From: Micromonospora marina
Lineage (GTDB): Bacteria > Actinomycetota > Actinomycetes > Mycobacteriales > Micromonosporaceae
Direction of reading: 5' to 3'
Assembly (NCBI RefSeq): GCF_900091565.1
Contig: NZ_FMCV01000028.1
Span: 1-64,000, forward strand
Length of the DNA: 64,000 nucleotides
The notes under the pieces are model-generated. The model made no database searches. It was not told the DNA's origin and saw nothing but the letters and a program-made list of their open reading frames with translations. Of the stretch, positions 50,833 to 58,303 are shown piece after piece; positions within the stretch are counted from its first letter, which is position 1; each line of letters begins with the position of its first letter. Both the position numbers and the translations under genes were made by a program.

Positions 50833-51438
50833 ATGGCCAAGCCGACCCGATGGGTGACCGACACGAACCCCGGCCACTCGCAGTGGTACGTGGACCGGTT
50901 CCGTCAGCTCGCCGCCGAGGGCGCGGACCTGGCCGGTGAAGCGCGGCTGCTCGACGCGCTCGTACCGCCTGGTGCACGTGTCCTGGATGCCGGCTGCGGC
51001 ACCGGCCGGGTCGCCGCCGCGCTCGCCGCCCGCGGGCACGACGTCGTGGGCGTGGACGCCGACCCGACGCTCGTCGGGGCGGCCCGGGCCGACCACCCGG
51101 GCCCCCGCTTCCTGGTCGCCGACCTGGCCGAGCTGGACCTGGCCGAGCAGGGCGAGGCGGAGCCGTTCGACGCCGCGGTGCTGGCCGGCAACGTGATGGT
51201 GTTCGTCGCCCCCGGCACCGAACGTGACGTGCTGGGCCGCGTCGCCGCGCACGTACGCCCGGACGGGCTGGTGGTGGTCGGCTTCGCCACCGACCGCGGC
51301 TACCCGGTGGCCGACCTGGACGCCGACGCGATCGCCGCCGGGCTGCGCCCCGAGCACCGGTTCGCCACCTGGGACCTGCGGCCGTGGCGGGACGACGCCG
51401 ACTTCGCGGTGACGGTGCTGCGCCGCCCCGCCGGCTGA
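50833..51438 (+). CDS. Class I SAM-dependent methyltransferase
   Basis: 201 residues from ATG 50833. VLDAGCGTGRVAAALAARGHDVVGVDADP is a textbook SAM-binding motif I and acidic motif II. AAVLAGNVMVFVAPGTE and VRPDGLVVVGFATDRGY are the later core strands. The opening MAKPTRWVTDTNPGHSQWYVDRFRQLA is conserved in a widespread actinobacterial group of unknown substrate. A hairpin and a tandem repeat follow the stop. Confidence 0.87.
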   Translation: MAKPTRWVTDTNPGHSQWYVDRFRQLAAEGADLAGEARLLDALVPPGARVLDAGCGTGRVAAALAARGHDVVGVDADPTLVGAARADHPGPRFLVADLAELDLAEQGEAEPFDAAVLAGNVMVFVAPGTERDVLGRVAAHVRPDGLVVVGFATDRGYPVADLDADAIAAGLRPEHRFATWDLRPWRDDADFAVTVLRRPAG

Positions 51439-51453
51439 CCCGCTGCTCTTTCC

Positions 51454-51482
51454 CCGGCTCGGCGGCTGTGCGTCCGAGCCGG
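51454..51482. terminator. Hairpin between convergent genes
   Basis: Perfect 9-base arms CCGGCTCGG (51454-51462) and CCGAGCCGG (51474-51482) with an 11-base loop, between the methyltransferase and eccB stops; it could serve both directions. Confidence 0.6.
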
Positions 51483-51527
51483 CGCGGCCCGGCGCGGCTG
51501 TGCGTCCGAGCCGGCACGGCCCGGCGC
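51464..51527. repeat. Tandem 32-base duplication next to eccB
   Basis: Two head-to-tail 32-base units (51464-51495 and 51496-51527) differ at a single base and end exactly at the eccB stop codon. Each contains the 3' arm CCGAGCCGG of the neighbouring hairpin, so two alternative pairings exist. Confidence 0.8.
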
Positions 51528-52937
51528 TCAGGCGGGTGCGGCGACCGTGCGGGCGGCCTCCGGATCCAGCGGGCTGCCGGCCGGCAGCAGGTCCACCAGG
51601 CCCGCCGGCAGCCGCGCCGGACGCACGCCCGCGTAGCCGAGCATGCCCGGCACGTCGGCGCCGGTCAGCGCGTACCGCCGGCCCAGGTCGGTGACGACGC
51701 AGATCGCGCCGCCGGTCGCGCCCGGCGCGGGCGCCGCCTCCACGAGCGCGCCACGTCCCGGCTCGACCACCACCGCGTCGGCGAGCCCGGCCCGGCCGCC
51801 CGGCGTGCGCGCGGCGGCGGCCGGGTCCGGCGCGGTGACGCCGAGGCGGAGCTCGCGGAGGCCGCCGTCGTCGCCGGCCCGCGCGCAGAGCGCACCCTCG
51901 GCGGCGGCCAGCCGGGGCGGTACGGCGGGCGGCGCGGTCGCCCCGCCGGGCACCAGACCGGGCAGCTTCGGCAGCGCGGCGAACCGGCCGAGCGTGATCG
52001 GTTCCGGCTCCCGCTGGCCGGTCCGGGCCAGCAGGAGCGCCGCCTGCAGTTCGGTGATGCCGGCCAGCCCGCCCCGCTGGGCGACCGCGTACTGCCGTCC
52101 GCCGCCGGAGTTGCGCACCAGGTAGACGTCGCCCACCGCCGCGCCGGCGACCCGCTCGGACGGCGCGCCGAGGTCGTCCACCGGTGGCGGGGCCAGATCG
52201 GCGCCGGCCGGGAGCGTGTTCAGCAGCGCCGCCGCCACCGGCACCGCCCGCTCCCGGGTGGCGGCGAGCGCGGCGAGCACCCGGTCGGTGTCGCGCAGCA
52301 GGTAGCGCCGGTCGTGCCAGAGTAGGTGCAGGCCGCCGTCCGGGTGCCGGGCGAGCAGGCCCTGGTCGCCGAGCGCCCGGCCGCCGGGGGCTGCCCGCCC
52401 GATCAGCAGCACCGAACGGGCCTCGCCGCGCCCGGCCGCCGGGCGCCCGCCCTCCTCGCGCCCGGCGTCGTCACCCGCCGCCGAGCACAGCGTCCAGGCG
52501 TCACGGACGAGCCGGTCCGACGCGGGCAGCGAGTCCGGTGCGTCGGCGATGCCGAGCGGCAGGCCGCGTGGCACCCCGTCGATGGCACGGCGGCTGACCA
52601 GCACCGTCTTCGGCCGCTCCGCGCCGATGATCAGCAGCGCGGAGGCGTAGTTGAGCACCGGGTGCAGCTTGTCGTCCCGGTAGACGAACCGCGCACCCGA
52701 CTCCTTCTCCACGATCACCGCGCCGGTCTCCCGCCACGAGTCGCCGCCACCGGTGAACAGGCCGTGGAGCGCGACGCCGCCGAGCGCGATCGCCGCGACC
52801 AGGACGCTCGCCAGACCCGCGCCGGCCAGCCGCCGGAACGGCGACTGCGGCGGGTCCGTCTCCCGCATGACGAGCGCGGCGACCGCCCGCTGGACGCTGA
52901 ACTGGTACGAGTGGAGCTGCTCCTGCCGCGACGCCAT
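51528..52937 (-). CDS. eccB: Type VII secretion protein EccB
   Basis: 469 residues from ATG 52937. MASRQEQLHSYQFSVQRAVAALVMRETDP is the family's cytoplasmic N-terminus and RRLAGAGLASVLVAAIALGGVALHGL the single transmembrane helix. The periplasmic part has the repeated R-domain pattern (WRETGAVIVEKESGARFVY, YLVRNSGGGRQYAVAQRG, YALTGADVPGMLGY) and a Cys pair. EccB is a core component of the ESX/type VII membrane complex. No other ESX genes are in the window, so it is either an isolated copy or separated from its locus. Beginning GTG/other upstream extension is not supported by the family. Confidence 0.92.
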   Translation of the reverse strand: MASRQEQLHSYQFSVQRAVAALVMRETDPPQSPFRRLAGAGLASVLVAAIALGGVALHGLFTGGGDSWRETGAVIVEKESGARFVYRDDKLHPVLNYASALLIIGAERPKTVLVSRRAIDGVPRGLPLGIADAPDSLPASDRLVRDAWTLCSAAGDDAGREEGGRPAAGRGEARSVLLIGRAAPGGRALGDQGLLARHPDGGLHLLWHDRRYLLRDTDRVLAALAATRERAVPVAAALLNTLPAGADLAPPPVDDLGAPSERVAGAAVGDVYLVRNSGGGRQYAVAQRGGLAGITELQAALLLARTGQREPEPITLGRFAALPKLPGLVPGGATAPPAVPPRLAAAEGALCARAGDDGGLRELRLGVTAPDPAAAARTPGGRAGLADAVVVEPGRGALVEAAPAPGATGGAICVVTDLGRRYALTGADVPGMLGYAGVRPARLPAGLVDLLPAGSPLDPEAARTVAAPA

Positions 52938-53024
52938 CGTGTACCTTCCGCCGGGATCGCCGGCGCACAGAATAGACGCTCCGTCACGTCCCTGGAGACC
53001 CTCCGTGTCCTCGCCGACCTTAGT

Positions 53025-53206
53025 TCGTCGGCCCGCCCTGGCAGCCGCCGCCCAGACCCGGTCGATCCCGACACTCATGGCGCTCCGGGACGGCGTGCTG
53101 GTGTTCGCCCAGCCGGGCGCCCTGCCGGCGGCCGGGCTGGAGGAGCCGATCCGGGCGGTGTGTGACCTCGACATGGACGAGGTCCGGACCAAGGCCGCCG
53201 GACGGG
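53025..53206 (+). pseudogene. Truncated thioredoxin gene fragment
   Basis: One frame reads ALAAAAQTRSIPTLMALRDG then VLVFAQPGALPAAGLEEPIR and ends near LDMDEVR. That is the C-terminal half of thioredoxin, including the SIPTLM cis-Pro loop. The CxxC half is missing and the fragment abuts the start region of eccB, so it is a 5'-truncated remnant. It sits just before the persulfide-response locus, where thioredoxin genes are commonly found. Confidence 0.65.
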
Positions 53207-53218
53207 TGGCGACACTGG

Positions 53219-53232
53219 TACCCCCTGGGGTA
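53219..53232. promoter_or_regulatory. CsoR/CstR-type operator before the repressor gene
   Basis: TACCCC-CT-GGGGTA is a perfect inverted repeat 23 bases before the GTG of the repressor. TACCCC...GGGGTA is the form bound by CsoR/CstR-family tetramers; autoregulation is expected. Confidence 0.75.
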
Positions 53233-53255
53233 TCTTCGATCGCAGGAGGTGGGAC

Positions 53256-53525
53256 GTGAATCTTCGACCGGAGATGACAGGCGATGCGCTGACCCGGCTC
53301 AAGCGGGCCCGGGGGCAGCTCAACGCCGTCATCGAGATGATGGAGAACGGCGAGGACTGCCGCGCCGCGCTGACCCAGCTCGCCGCGGTCTCCAAGGCCA
53401 TCGACCGGGCCGGCTTCAAGATCATCGCCTCCGGCATGCGCTACTGCGACGCTGCCCGCCAGGCGGGCGACGAGCCGGAGATGACCGAGGATGAGCTGGA
53501 GAAGCTCTTCCTGTCCCTGGCCTGA
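53256..53525 (+). CDS. cstR: CsoR/CstR-family repressor, CstR-like
   Basis: 89 residues, all-helical, from GTG 53256 after GGAGGT. DALTRLKRARGQLNAVIEMMENGEDC is the family's tetramer helix. Cys35 and Cys64 sit at the same spacing as the two cysteines of CsoR/CstR. In copper-sensing CsoR a His lies four residues before the second Cys; here that position is Gly60. Loss of the His fits persulfide-sensing CstR rather than a copper sensor. The genes behind it (persulfide dioxygenase, rhodanese, sulfite exporter) support the same reading. Confidence 0.82.
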   Translation: MNLRPEMTGDALTRLKRARGQLNAVIEMMENGEDCRAALTQLAAVSKAIDRAGFKIIASGMRYCDAARQAGDEPEMTEDELEKLFLSLA

Positions 53526-53614
53526 CGCGCCCGCCCGACCGGATCCGTCCGCGCCGTGTGACCGCGACGCGGGCGGGTAGACATCTGCCCGGAAACCCCG
53601 GGCCGCAGCCTGCC

Positions 53615-53642
53615 CCCCATATACCCCCGGTGGTATATGGGG
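53615..53642. promoter_or_regulatory. CstR-type operator before the persulfide dioxygenase gene
   Basis: Arms CCCCATATACC (53615-53625) and GGTATATGGGG (53632-53642) with a 6-base centre; the core TACC-N6-GGTA repeats the pattern at 53219. It overlaps the region just before the ribosome site, consistent with repression of the downstream operon. Confidence 0.75.
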
Positions 53643-53658
53643 AAAGAGAGGAAACGGC

Positions 53659-55059
53659 ATGACTCTCGACGTGTCCGTCATCGCGACGTCCTCGCTCGGC
53701 GACCGCAGCTACCTCGCCTCCGACGGCCGGGTGGCGATCGTGGTCGACCCGCAGCGCGACATCGACCGCATCCTGTACCTGGCCGGTGCCGAGGGCGTAC
53801 GGATCACCCACGTGGTCGAGACGCACATCCACAACGACTACGTCTCCGGCGGCCTGGAACTGGCCCGGATCACCGGCGCGCAGTACCTGGTGGCCGCCGC
53901 CGACCCGGTCGGGTTCGACCGGACCCCGGTCTCCGACGGCGACACCGTGCCGGTGTCGGACACGATGCGGCTGCGGGTGATCGGCACCCCGGGCCACACG
54001 TTCCACCACCTGTCGTACGCGCTCGACGAGGCCACCGACGGCGGCTGGAACCCGGCCGGCGTGTTCACCGGCGGCTCGCTGCTGTTCGGCACCACCGGCC
54101 GCACCGACCTGCTCGGCCAGCAGTACGCGCACGATCTGGCGCACCACCAGCACGCCTCGGCACGCAAGCTGGCCGACCTGCTGCCCGACGGCGCGCAGGT
54201 GTGGCCGACGCACGGCTTCGGCAGCTTCTGCTCGGCCAGCCAGGCCGACGCGCCCGAGTCGACGATCGGCCGGGAGAAGCAGGCCAACCCGGTGCTGCGG
54301 CTGGCCGCCGACCAGTTCGTCACCGAGACACTGGCCGGGCTGGACGCCTACCCGGCGTACTACGCCCACATGGGCGTCGCCAACGCCGCCGGTCCCACCC
54401 CGGTCGACCTCACGCCGGTGGCCCGCGCCGACGCCGACGAGCTGCGCCGCCGCATCGCCGCCGGGGAGTGGGTGGTCGACCTGCGCCACCGCAAGGCGTA
54501 CGCGGCCTCGCACCTGGCCGGCACCGTCAGCCTCGGCCTGGACGGGCCGATGTCGACGTGGCTCGGCTGGCTGATCGACTGGGGCGTACCGATCACGTTC
54601 CTGGCGCAGACCCCGGAGCAGGTCGCCGACGCCCAGCGGGAACTGGTGCGCATCGGCATCGACCGTCCGGCCGCCCAGGCCACCGGCGAACCCGCGCGGT
54701 GGGCCACGGATCCGTCGCAGCTGCGTGAGCTGCCCGTGGCCGACTTCGGCGCGCTCGCCGCCGCGCAGGCCGGGAAGACCCAGGCCGGGCTGCCCGAGCC
54801 GCAGGTCGTCCTCGACGTGCGGATGACAGGCGAGTGGACGGCCGGGCACATCGACGGTGCGGTGCACGTGCCGCTGCCGGACGTGCCGAAGCGGCTCGCC
54901 GACATCCCCGCGGGGACGATCTGGGTGCACTGCGGCTCCGGCTACCGGGCCACCGCCGCCGCGTCCCTGCTCGCCAACGCCGGCCGGGACGTGGTGCTGA
55001 TCGACGACTCGTACGGCCGGGCCGAGGCGGCCGGCGTACGCATGGCGCCCGTCGCCTGA
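53659..55059 (+). CDS. cstB: Persulfide dioxygenase-rhodanese fusion (CstB-like)
   Basis: 466 residues in three parts. The N-terminal metallo-beta-lactamase domain has VETHIHNDYVSGGLEL and GTPGHTFHHLSY, the iron-binding histidines and Asp of ETHE1/CstB persulfide dioxygenases. A middle rhodanese-like domain (EWVVDLRHRKAYAASHL) lacks a catalytic Cys. The C-terminal rhodanese has VHCGSGYRA with the active Cys. This MBL/pseudo-rhodanese/rhodanese layout is that of staphylococcal CstB, which converts persulfides to thiosulfate. It opens an operon under the operator at 53615. Confidence 0.85.
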   Translation: MTLDVSVIATSSLGDRSYLASDGRVAIVVDPQRDIDRILYLAGAEGVRITHVVETHIHNDYVSGGLELARITGAQYLVAAADPVGFDRTPVSDGDTVPVSDTMRLRVIGTPGHTFHHLSYALDEATDGGWNPAGVFTGGSLLFGTTGRTDLLGQQYAHDLAHHQHASARKLADLLPDGAQVWPTHGFGSFCSASQADAPESTIGREKQANPVLRLAADQFVTETLAGLDAYPAYYAHMGVANAAGPTPVDLTPVARADADELRRRIAAGEWVVDLRHRKAYAASHLAGTVSLGLDGPMSTWLGWLIDWGVPITFLAQTPEQVADAQRELVRIGIDRPAAQATGEPARWATDPSQLRELPVADFGALAAAQAGKTQAGLPEPQVVLDVRMTGEWTAGHIDGAVHVPLPDVPKRLADIPAGTIWVHCGSGYRATAAASLLANAGRDVVLIDDSYGRAEAAGVRMAPVA

Positions 55060-55074
55060 CCTCTCCCCCAGCGC

Positions 55075-55102
55075 CCGGCCGGCGTGTCCCCACGCCGGCC
55101 GG
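55075..55102 (+). terminator. Hairpin between the dioxygenase and rhodanese genes
   Basis: Perfect 12-base arms CCGGCCGGCGTG (55075-55086) and CACGCCGGCCGG (55091-55102) with a 4-base loop. It could reduce read-through into the next two genes. Confidence 0.6.
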
Positions 55103-55143
55103 CGCCGGACCCTGCCCGAGAACACCGGTGAAGGAGACAGAGC

Positions 55144-55728
55144 ATGACCACGACCACCCCCACCACCATCGACGCGGCGACCCTGCGCGAACTGATCGCC
55201 GCCGGCCGTACGCCGCGGATGCTCGACGTGCGCACGCCCGGCGAGTTCGAGGCGGCGCACATCCCCGGCGCGTACAACGTGCCCCTGGACCTGCTCCGGG
55301 AGCACCGCGCGGAGCTGCGCGGCCACCTGGACGAGGACGTGGTGCTGATCTGCCGCTCCGGCGCCCGGGCCGGCCAGGCCGGTCAGGCGCTCGGCACCGT
55401 CGACCTGCCCAACGTCAAGGTGCTCGACGGCGGAATGCTGGCCTGGCAGGCCACCGGCGCACAGGTCAACCAGGGCCGGTCGCGCTGGGACCTGGAGCGC
55501 CAGGTGCGCCTCGTCGCCGGCTCGATCGTGCTCGCCGCCGTCCTCGGGTCGGTGTTCGTCCCCGGCCTCAAGTGGGTCGCCGCGTTCATCGGCGCGGGCC
55601 TCACGTTCGCCGCGCTCACCAACACCTGCGCCATGGGCGTGCTGCTGAGCAAGCTGCCGTACAACCGCGGCGCGAGCTGCGACCTCGACACGATCGTGGG
55701 GCAGTTGCGTGACGGGAGCCGCAGGTGA
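55144..55728 (+). CDS. Rhodanese with C-terminal membrane domain (YgaP-like)
   Basis: 194 residues. The rhodanese domain has MLDVRTPGEFEAAHIPGAYN and the active loop VLICRSGARAGQA with its Cys. The tail (DLERQVRLVAGSIVLAAVLG and on to YNRGASCDLDTI) has two hydrophobic helices of the DUF2892/YgaP type. It would transfer sulfane sulfur to an acceptor such as cyanide or glutathione at the membrane. Its stop overlaps the TauE start (GTGA). Confidence 0.88.
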   Translation: MTTTTPTTIDAATLRELIAAGRTPRMLDVRTPGEFEAAHIPGAYNVPLDLLREHRAELRGHLDEDVVLICRSGARAGQAGQALGTVDLPNVKVLDGGMLAWQATGAQVNQGRSRWDLERQVRLVAGSIVLAAVLGSVFVPGLKWVAAFIGAGLTFAALTNTCAMGVLLSKLPYNRGASCDLDTIVGQLRDGSRR

Positions 55729-56618
55729 CCACCCTCGTGCTGACGCTGGCCGGCGCGGTGCTGATCGGCGCGACGCTGGGCCTGCTCGGCGGCGGCGGAT
55801 CGATCCTCGCCGTGCCGCTGCTGGTCTACGTCGCCGACCTGCCCGCGAAGGAGGCGATCACCACCTCGCTGCTCGTTGTCGGCGTGACGAGCGCCGTCGC
55901 GGTACTGCCGCACGCGCGGGCGAACCGGGTCCGCTGGCGTACCGGGCTCATCTTCGGCGTGGCCGGCATGACCGGCGCGTACGCGGGCGGCCGGCTGGCC
56001 GAGTTCGTCCCGGCCGGCGTACTGCTGACCGGGTTCGCCCTGATGATGCTCGCCACCGCGGTCGCGATGCTCCGGGGCAAGCCCGTCGAGGGGCACCCGG
56101 TGCCGCACGAGCTGCCGATGCTGCGGGTGGTCGGAGACGGCGTGGTCGTCGGCCTGGTCACCGGTCTGGTCGGCGCGGGCGGCGGCTTCCTGGTCGTACC
56201 CGCCCTGGCCCTGCTGGGCGGGTTGCCGATGCCGGTCGCGGTCGGCACCTCGCTGGTCGTCATCGCGATGAAGTCGTTCGCCGGCCTGGCCGGCTACCTG
56301 TCCAGCGTGCAGATCCACTGGGGTCTGGCCGCCGGGGTCACCGCCGCCGCGGTCGTCGGCAGCCTGCTCGGTGGCCGGCTCGCCGGCCGGATCCCGGCCG
56401 ACCTGCTGCGCCGGGGGTTCGGCTGGTTCGTCGTGGTGATGGGCGTGTTCGTGCTCGCGCAGCAGTTGCCGCCGGTGTGGGGACTCGCCGTGGGGCCGCT
56501 TGCCGTGGCCGGTACGGTCACCATGGCGGTGTGGGGCCGCCGGAGGAGGGGGCACAGTGGACAGCAGCGCCTGGGACAGCCGGTACGCCGACACGTCCGG
56601 ACTGGTGTGGAGCGCTGA
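55725..56618 (+). CDS. TauE/SafE-family sulfite/sulfonate exporter
   Basis: 297 residues with about eight hydrophobic helices. LLGGGGSILAVPLLVYVADL and LVGAGGGFLVVPALALLGG are the two repeats of the TauE/SafE family. It would export sulfite or thiosulfate produced by the dioxygenase/rhodanese chain. GTG 55725 overlaps the previous gene by 4 bases; its last 62 bases overlap the next gene, and the final ~25 residues are therefore probably not essential. Confidence 0.87.
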   Translation: MTTLVLTLAGAVLIGATLGLLGGGGSILAVPLLVYVADLPAKEAITTSLLVVGVTSAVAVLPHARANRVRWRTGLIFGVAGMTGAYAGGRLAEFVPAGVLLTGFALMMLATAVAMLRGKPVEGHPVPHELPMLRVVGDGVVVGLVTGLVGAGGGFLVVPALALLGGLPMPVAVGTSLVVIAMKSFAGLAGYLSSVQIHWGLAAGVTAAAVVGSLLGGRLAGRIPADLLRRGFGWFVVVMGVFVLAQQLPPVWGLAVGPLAVAGTVTMAVWGRRRRGHSGQQRLGQPVRRHVRTGVER

Positions 56619-57165
56619 GCCCAACCGCTTCGTTGTCGAGTCGGTCATCGGGCTGACTCCCGGGTCAGCGCTGGACATCGCCGCCGGCGAGGGCCGCAAC
56701 GCGGTGTGGCTGGCCGGTCAGGGGTGGCGGGTCAACGCGGTGGACTTCTCCGCGGTGGCCGTCGACCGGGGGCGGGAGCTGGCCGACGCGCGCGGCGTCC
56801 CAGTTGACTGGCGGGTCGCGGACGTGACCGCGTACCGGCCGGTGCCGAACAGCTACGACCTGGTGCTGATCAGCTACCTGCACCTGCCCGCGCCGGAGTT
56901 CGCCGGGGTGCTCGCCGCGGCGAAGTCCGCGCTGCGCCCCGGTGGCACGCTCGTGGTGGTCGGCCACGACCTGGCCAACCTCGCCGGCGGCATCGGCGGC
57001 CCGCAGGACCCGGACGTGCTGCTCACGCCGGAGTCGGTGGTCGACGGGCTGGCCGGGCTGCGGGTGCAGCGGGCCGAGACGGCCCACCGGCCGGTCCCGG
57101 GCACCGACGGCGGCACCGTCGACGCGCTGGACACCGTCGTGGTGGCCACCCGCCCCGCCGACTGA
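56557..57165 (+). CDS. Class I SAM-dependent methyltransferase
   Basis: 202 residues from GTG 56557, which has GGAGGAGGG just upstream. ALDIAAGEGRNAVWLAGQGWRVNAVDFS is the SAM loop; VADVTAYRPVPNSYDLVLISYLHL carries the catalytic-side Asp and strand 4. The opening WDSRYADTSGLVWSAEPN is typical of thiol/tellurite-type (TehB-like) methyltransferases. That would fit the sulfide locus it ends, but the substrate is not shown. Confidence 0.82.
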   Translation: MDSSAWDSRYADTSGLVWSAEPNRFVVESVIGLTPGSALDIAAGEGRNAVWLAGQGWRVNAVDFSAVAVDRGRELADARGVPVDWRVADVTAYRPVPNSYDLVLISYLHLPAPEFAGVLAAAKSALRPGGTLVVVGHDLANLAGGIGGPQDPDVLLTPESVVDGLAGLRVQRAETAHRPVPGTDGGTVDALDTVVVATRPAD

Positions 57166-57239
57166 CGCCGTCGTTTCGCCGGGCCGGGCCCGGGACCGGC
57201 CGGTAGCATCCGGGGACGGATCGGCGGAGAGGACACCGG

Positions 57240-57950
57240 GTGGGCGCGCGTTTCGAGGAACTGGCCTGGCGGGAGACGCCGATCGGCGAGATCAGCCTGC
57301 GGCGGCGCCGTGACCCGGCTCTGGACTCCGACGTGTACGAGGTGAAGCTCGACGACGAGTACCTCATGTCCAGCGCCTTCCCGGTCGCGGAGATCGAACT
57401 GGCCCGGCTCGGGCTGACCCCGCTGACCGGTGAGGCGCTGGACGTGGTGGTCGGCGGGCTCGGCCTCGGCTACACCGCACGGACCGCGCTGGAGGATCCC
57501 CGGGTGCGTTCGCTTGTGGTGGTCGAGGCGATCGAGGACGTCATCGACTGGCACCGGCGGGATCTGCTGCCGTTCGCCGCCGGCCTGGCCACCGATCCGC
57601 GTACCCGGTTCGTGCGGGCGGACTTCTTCGCCGCGGTCGCGGGCGACGGTTTCGACGACGACGAGCCCGGGCGCCGCTTCCACGCGGTGCTGCTGGACGT
57701 GGACCACTCCCCCCGCCAGGTGCTGCACCCCAGCCACGCCCCGTTCTACACGGTCGGCGGGCTGCGCCGGCTGGCCGCGCTGCTGCACCCGGAGGGCGTC
57801 TTCGCGCTGTGGTCGAACGACCCGCCGGACCCGGCGTTCCAGCGCACGCTCACCGAGGTGTTCCCGACCTCGGTGGCGCACGTCGTCCGGTTCCCGAACC
57901 CGTTGCAGGGCCGGGAGGCGGCGAACACGGTGTACGTGGCCCGGCACTGA
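57240..57950 (+). CDS. Spermidine-synthase-like protein
   Basis: 236 residues from GTG 57240 after a GGAGAGGA site. The methyltransferase-like fold has VVVGGLGLGYTARTALEDP for the aminopropyl donor or SAM, VVVEAIEDVIDWH, and HAVLLDVDHSPRQVLHPSHAPFYT near the catalytic Asp. The family includes spermidine synthases and unrelated SAM enzymes of the same fold, so the reaction is uncertain. No polyamine genes are adjacent. Confidence 0.78.
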   Translation: MGARFEELAWRETPIGEISLRRRRDPALDSDVYEVKLDDEYLMSSAFPVAEIELARLGLTPLTGEALDVVVGGLGLGYTARTALEDPRVRSLVVVEAIEDVIDWHRRDLLPFAAGLATDPRTRFVRADFFAAVAGDGFDDDEPGRRFHAVLLDVDHSPRQVLHPSHAPFYTVGGLRRLAALLHPEGVFALWSNDPPDPAFQRTLTEVFPTSVAHVVRFPNPLQGREAANTVYVARH

Positions 57951-58022
57951 TCCACCCGGCGGCGCATGGCCGCCCGATCAGCGGGAAAGCGCACGGCCCA
58001 CCGTACGACGGGAGGCTGGGAC

Positions 58023-58202
58023 ATGCGCGCGTTGCTGTGGGTGGTCGGCGTGGTCGCCGGTGTGCTCATCCTGCTCGGGTTGCTGCTGGAGGCGGTCCGC
58101 TGGCTCGTCATCATCGGCGTGATCGCGCTCGCCGCGGTCATCATCTTCGGCATCGTGAAGGGCCGGCGGGTGGTGCACCAGCACTCGACCCGCCGACGCT
58201 GA
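58023..58202 (+). CDS. Small membrane protein
   Basis: 59 residues from ATG 58023, with GGGAGG about 10 bases upstream; longer upstream starts lack a site. Two hydrophobic helices (LLWVVGVVAGVLILLGLLL and WLVIIGVIALAAVIIFGIV) are joined by a short EAVR loop, and the C-terminus is basic (KGRRVVHQHSTRRR), predicting a helical hairpin with both ends inside. I recognise no named family. Confidence 0.7.
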   Translation: MRALLWVVGVVAGVLILLGLLLEAVRWLVIIGVIALAAVIIFGIVKGRRVVHQHSTRRR

Positions 58203-58228
58203 CCTGCGGAGAGTGTGACCCACCCGGC

Positions 58229-58248
58229 AACCTACGTGAACGTAGGTT
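58229..58248. promoter_or_regulatory. Palindromic operator before the acyl-CoA ligase gene
   Basis: AACCTACG (58229-58236) and CGTAGGTT (58241-58248) form a perfect repeat around TGAA, in the promoter region 56 bases before the start. TetR-type fatty-acid regulators bind sites of this geometry; no regulator gene is adjacent. Confidence 0.6.
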
Positions 58249-58303
58249 ACCGAATGGTCAAGTTAGGCTGGGGGCGTCATCCGCGCGACGAGGAGTAACG
58301 GCG

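Noticed and set aside
51528..52937. An ESX (type VII) secretion locus
   Set aside because: Only eccB is present; no EccC, EccD, EccE, mycosin or WXG100 genes are in the window.
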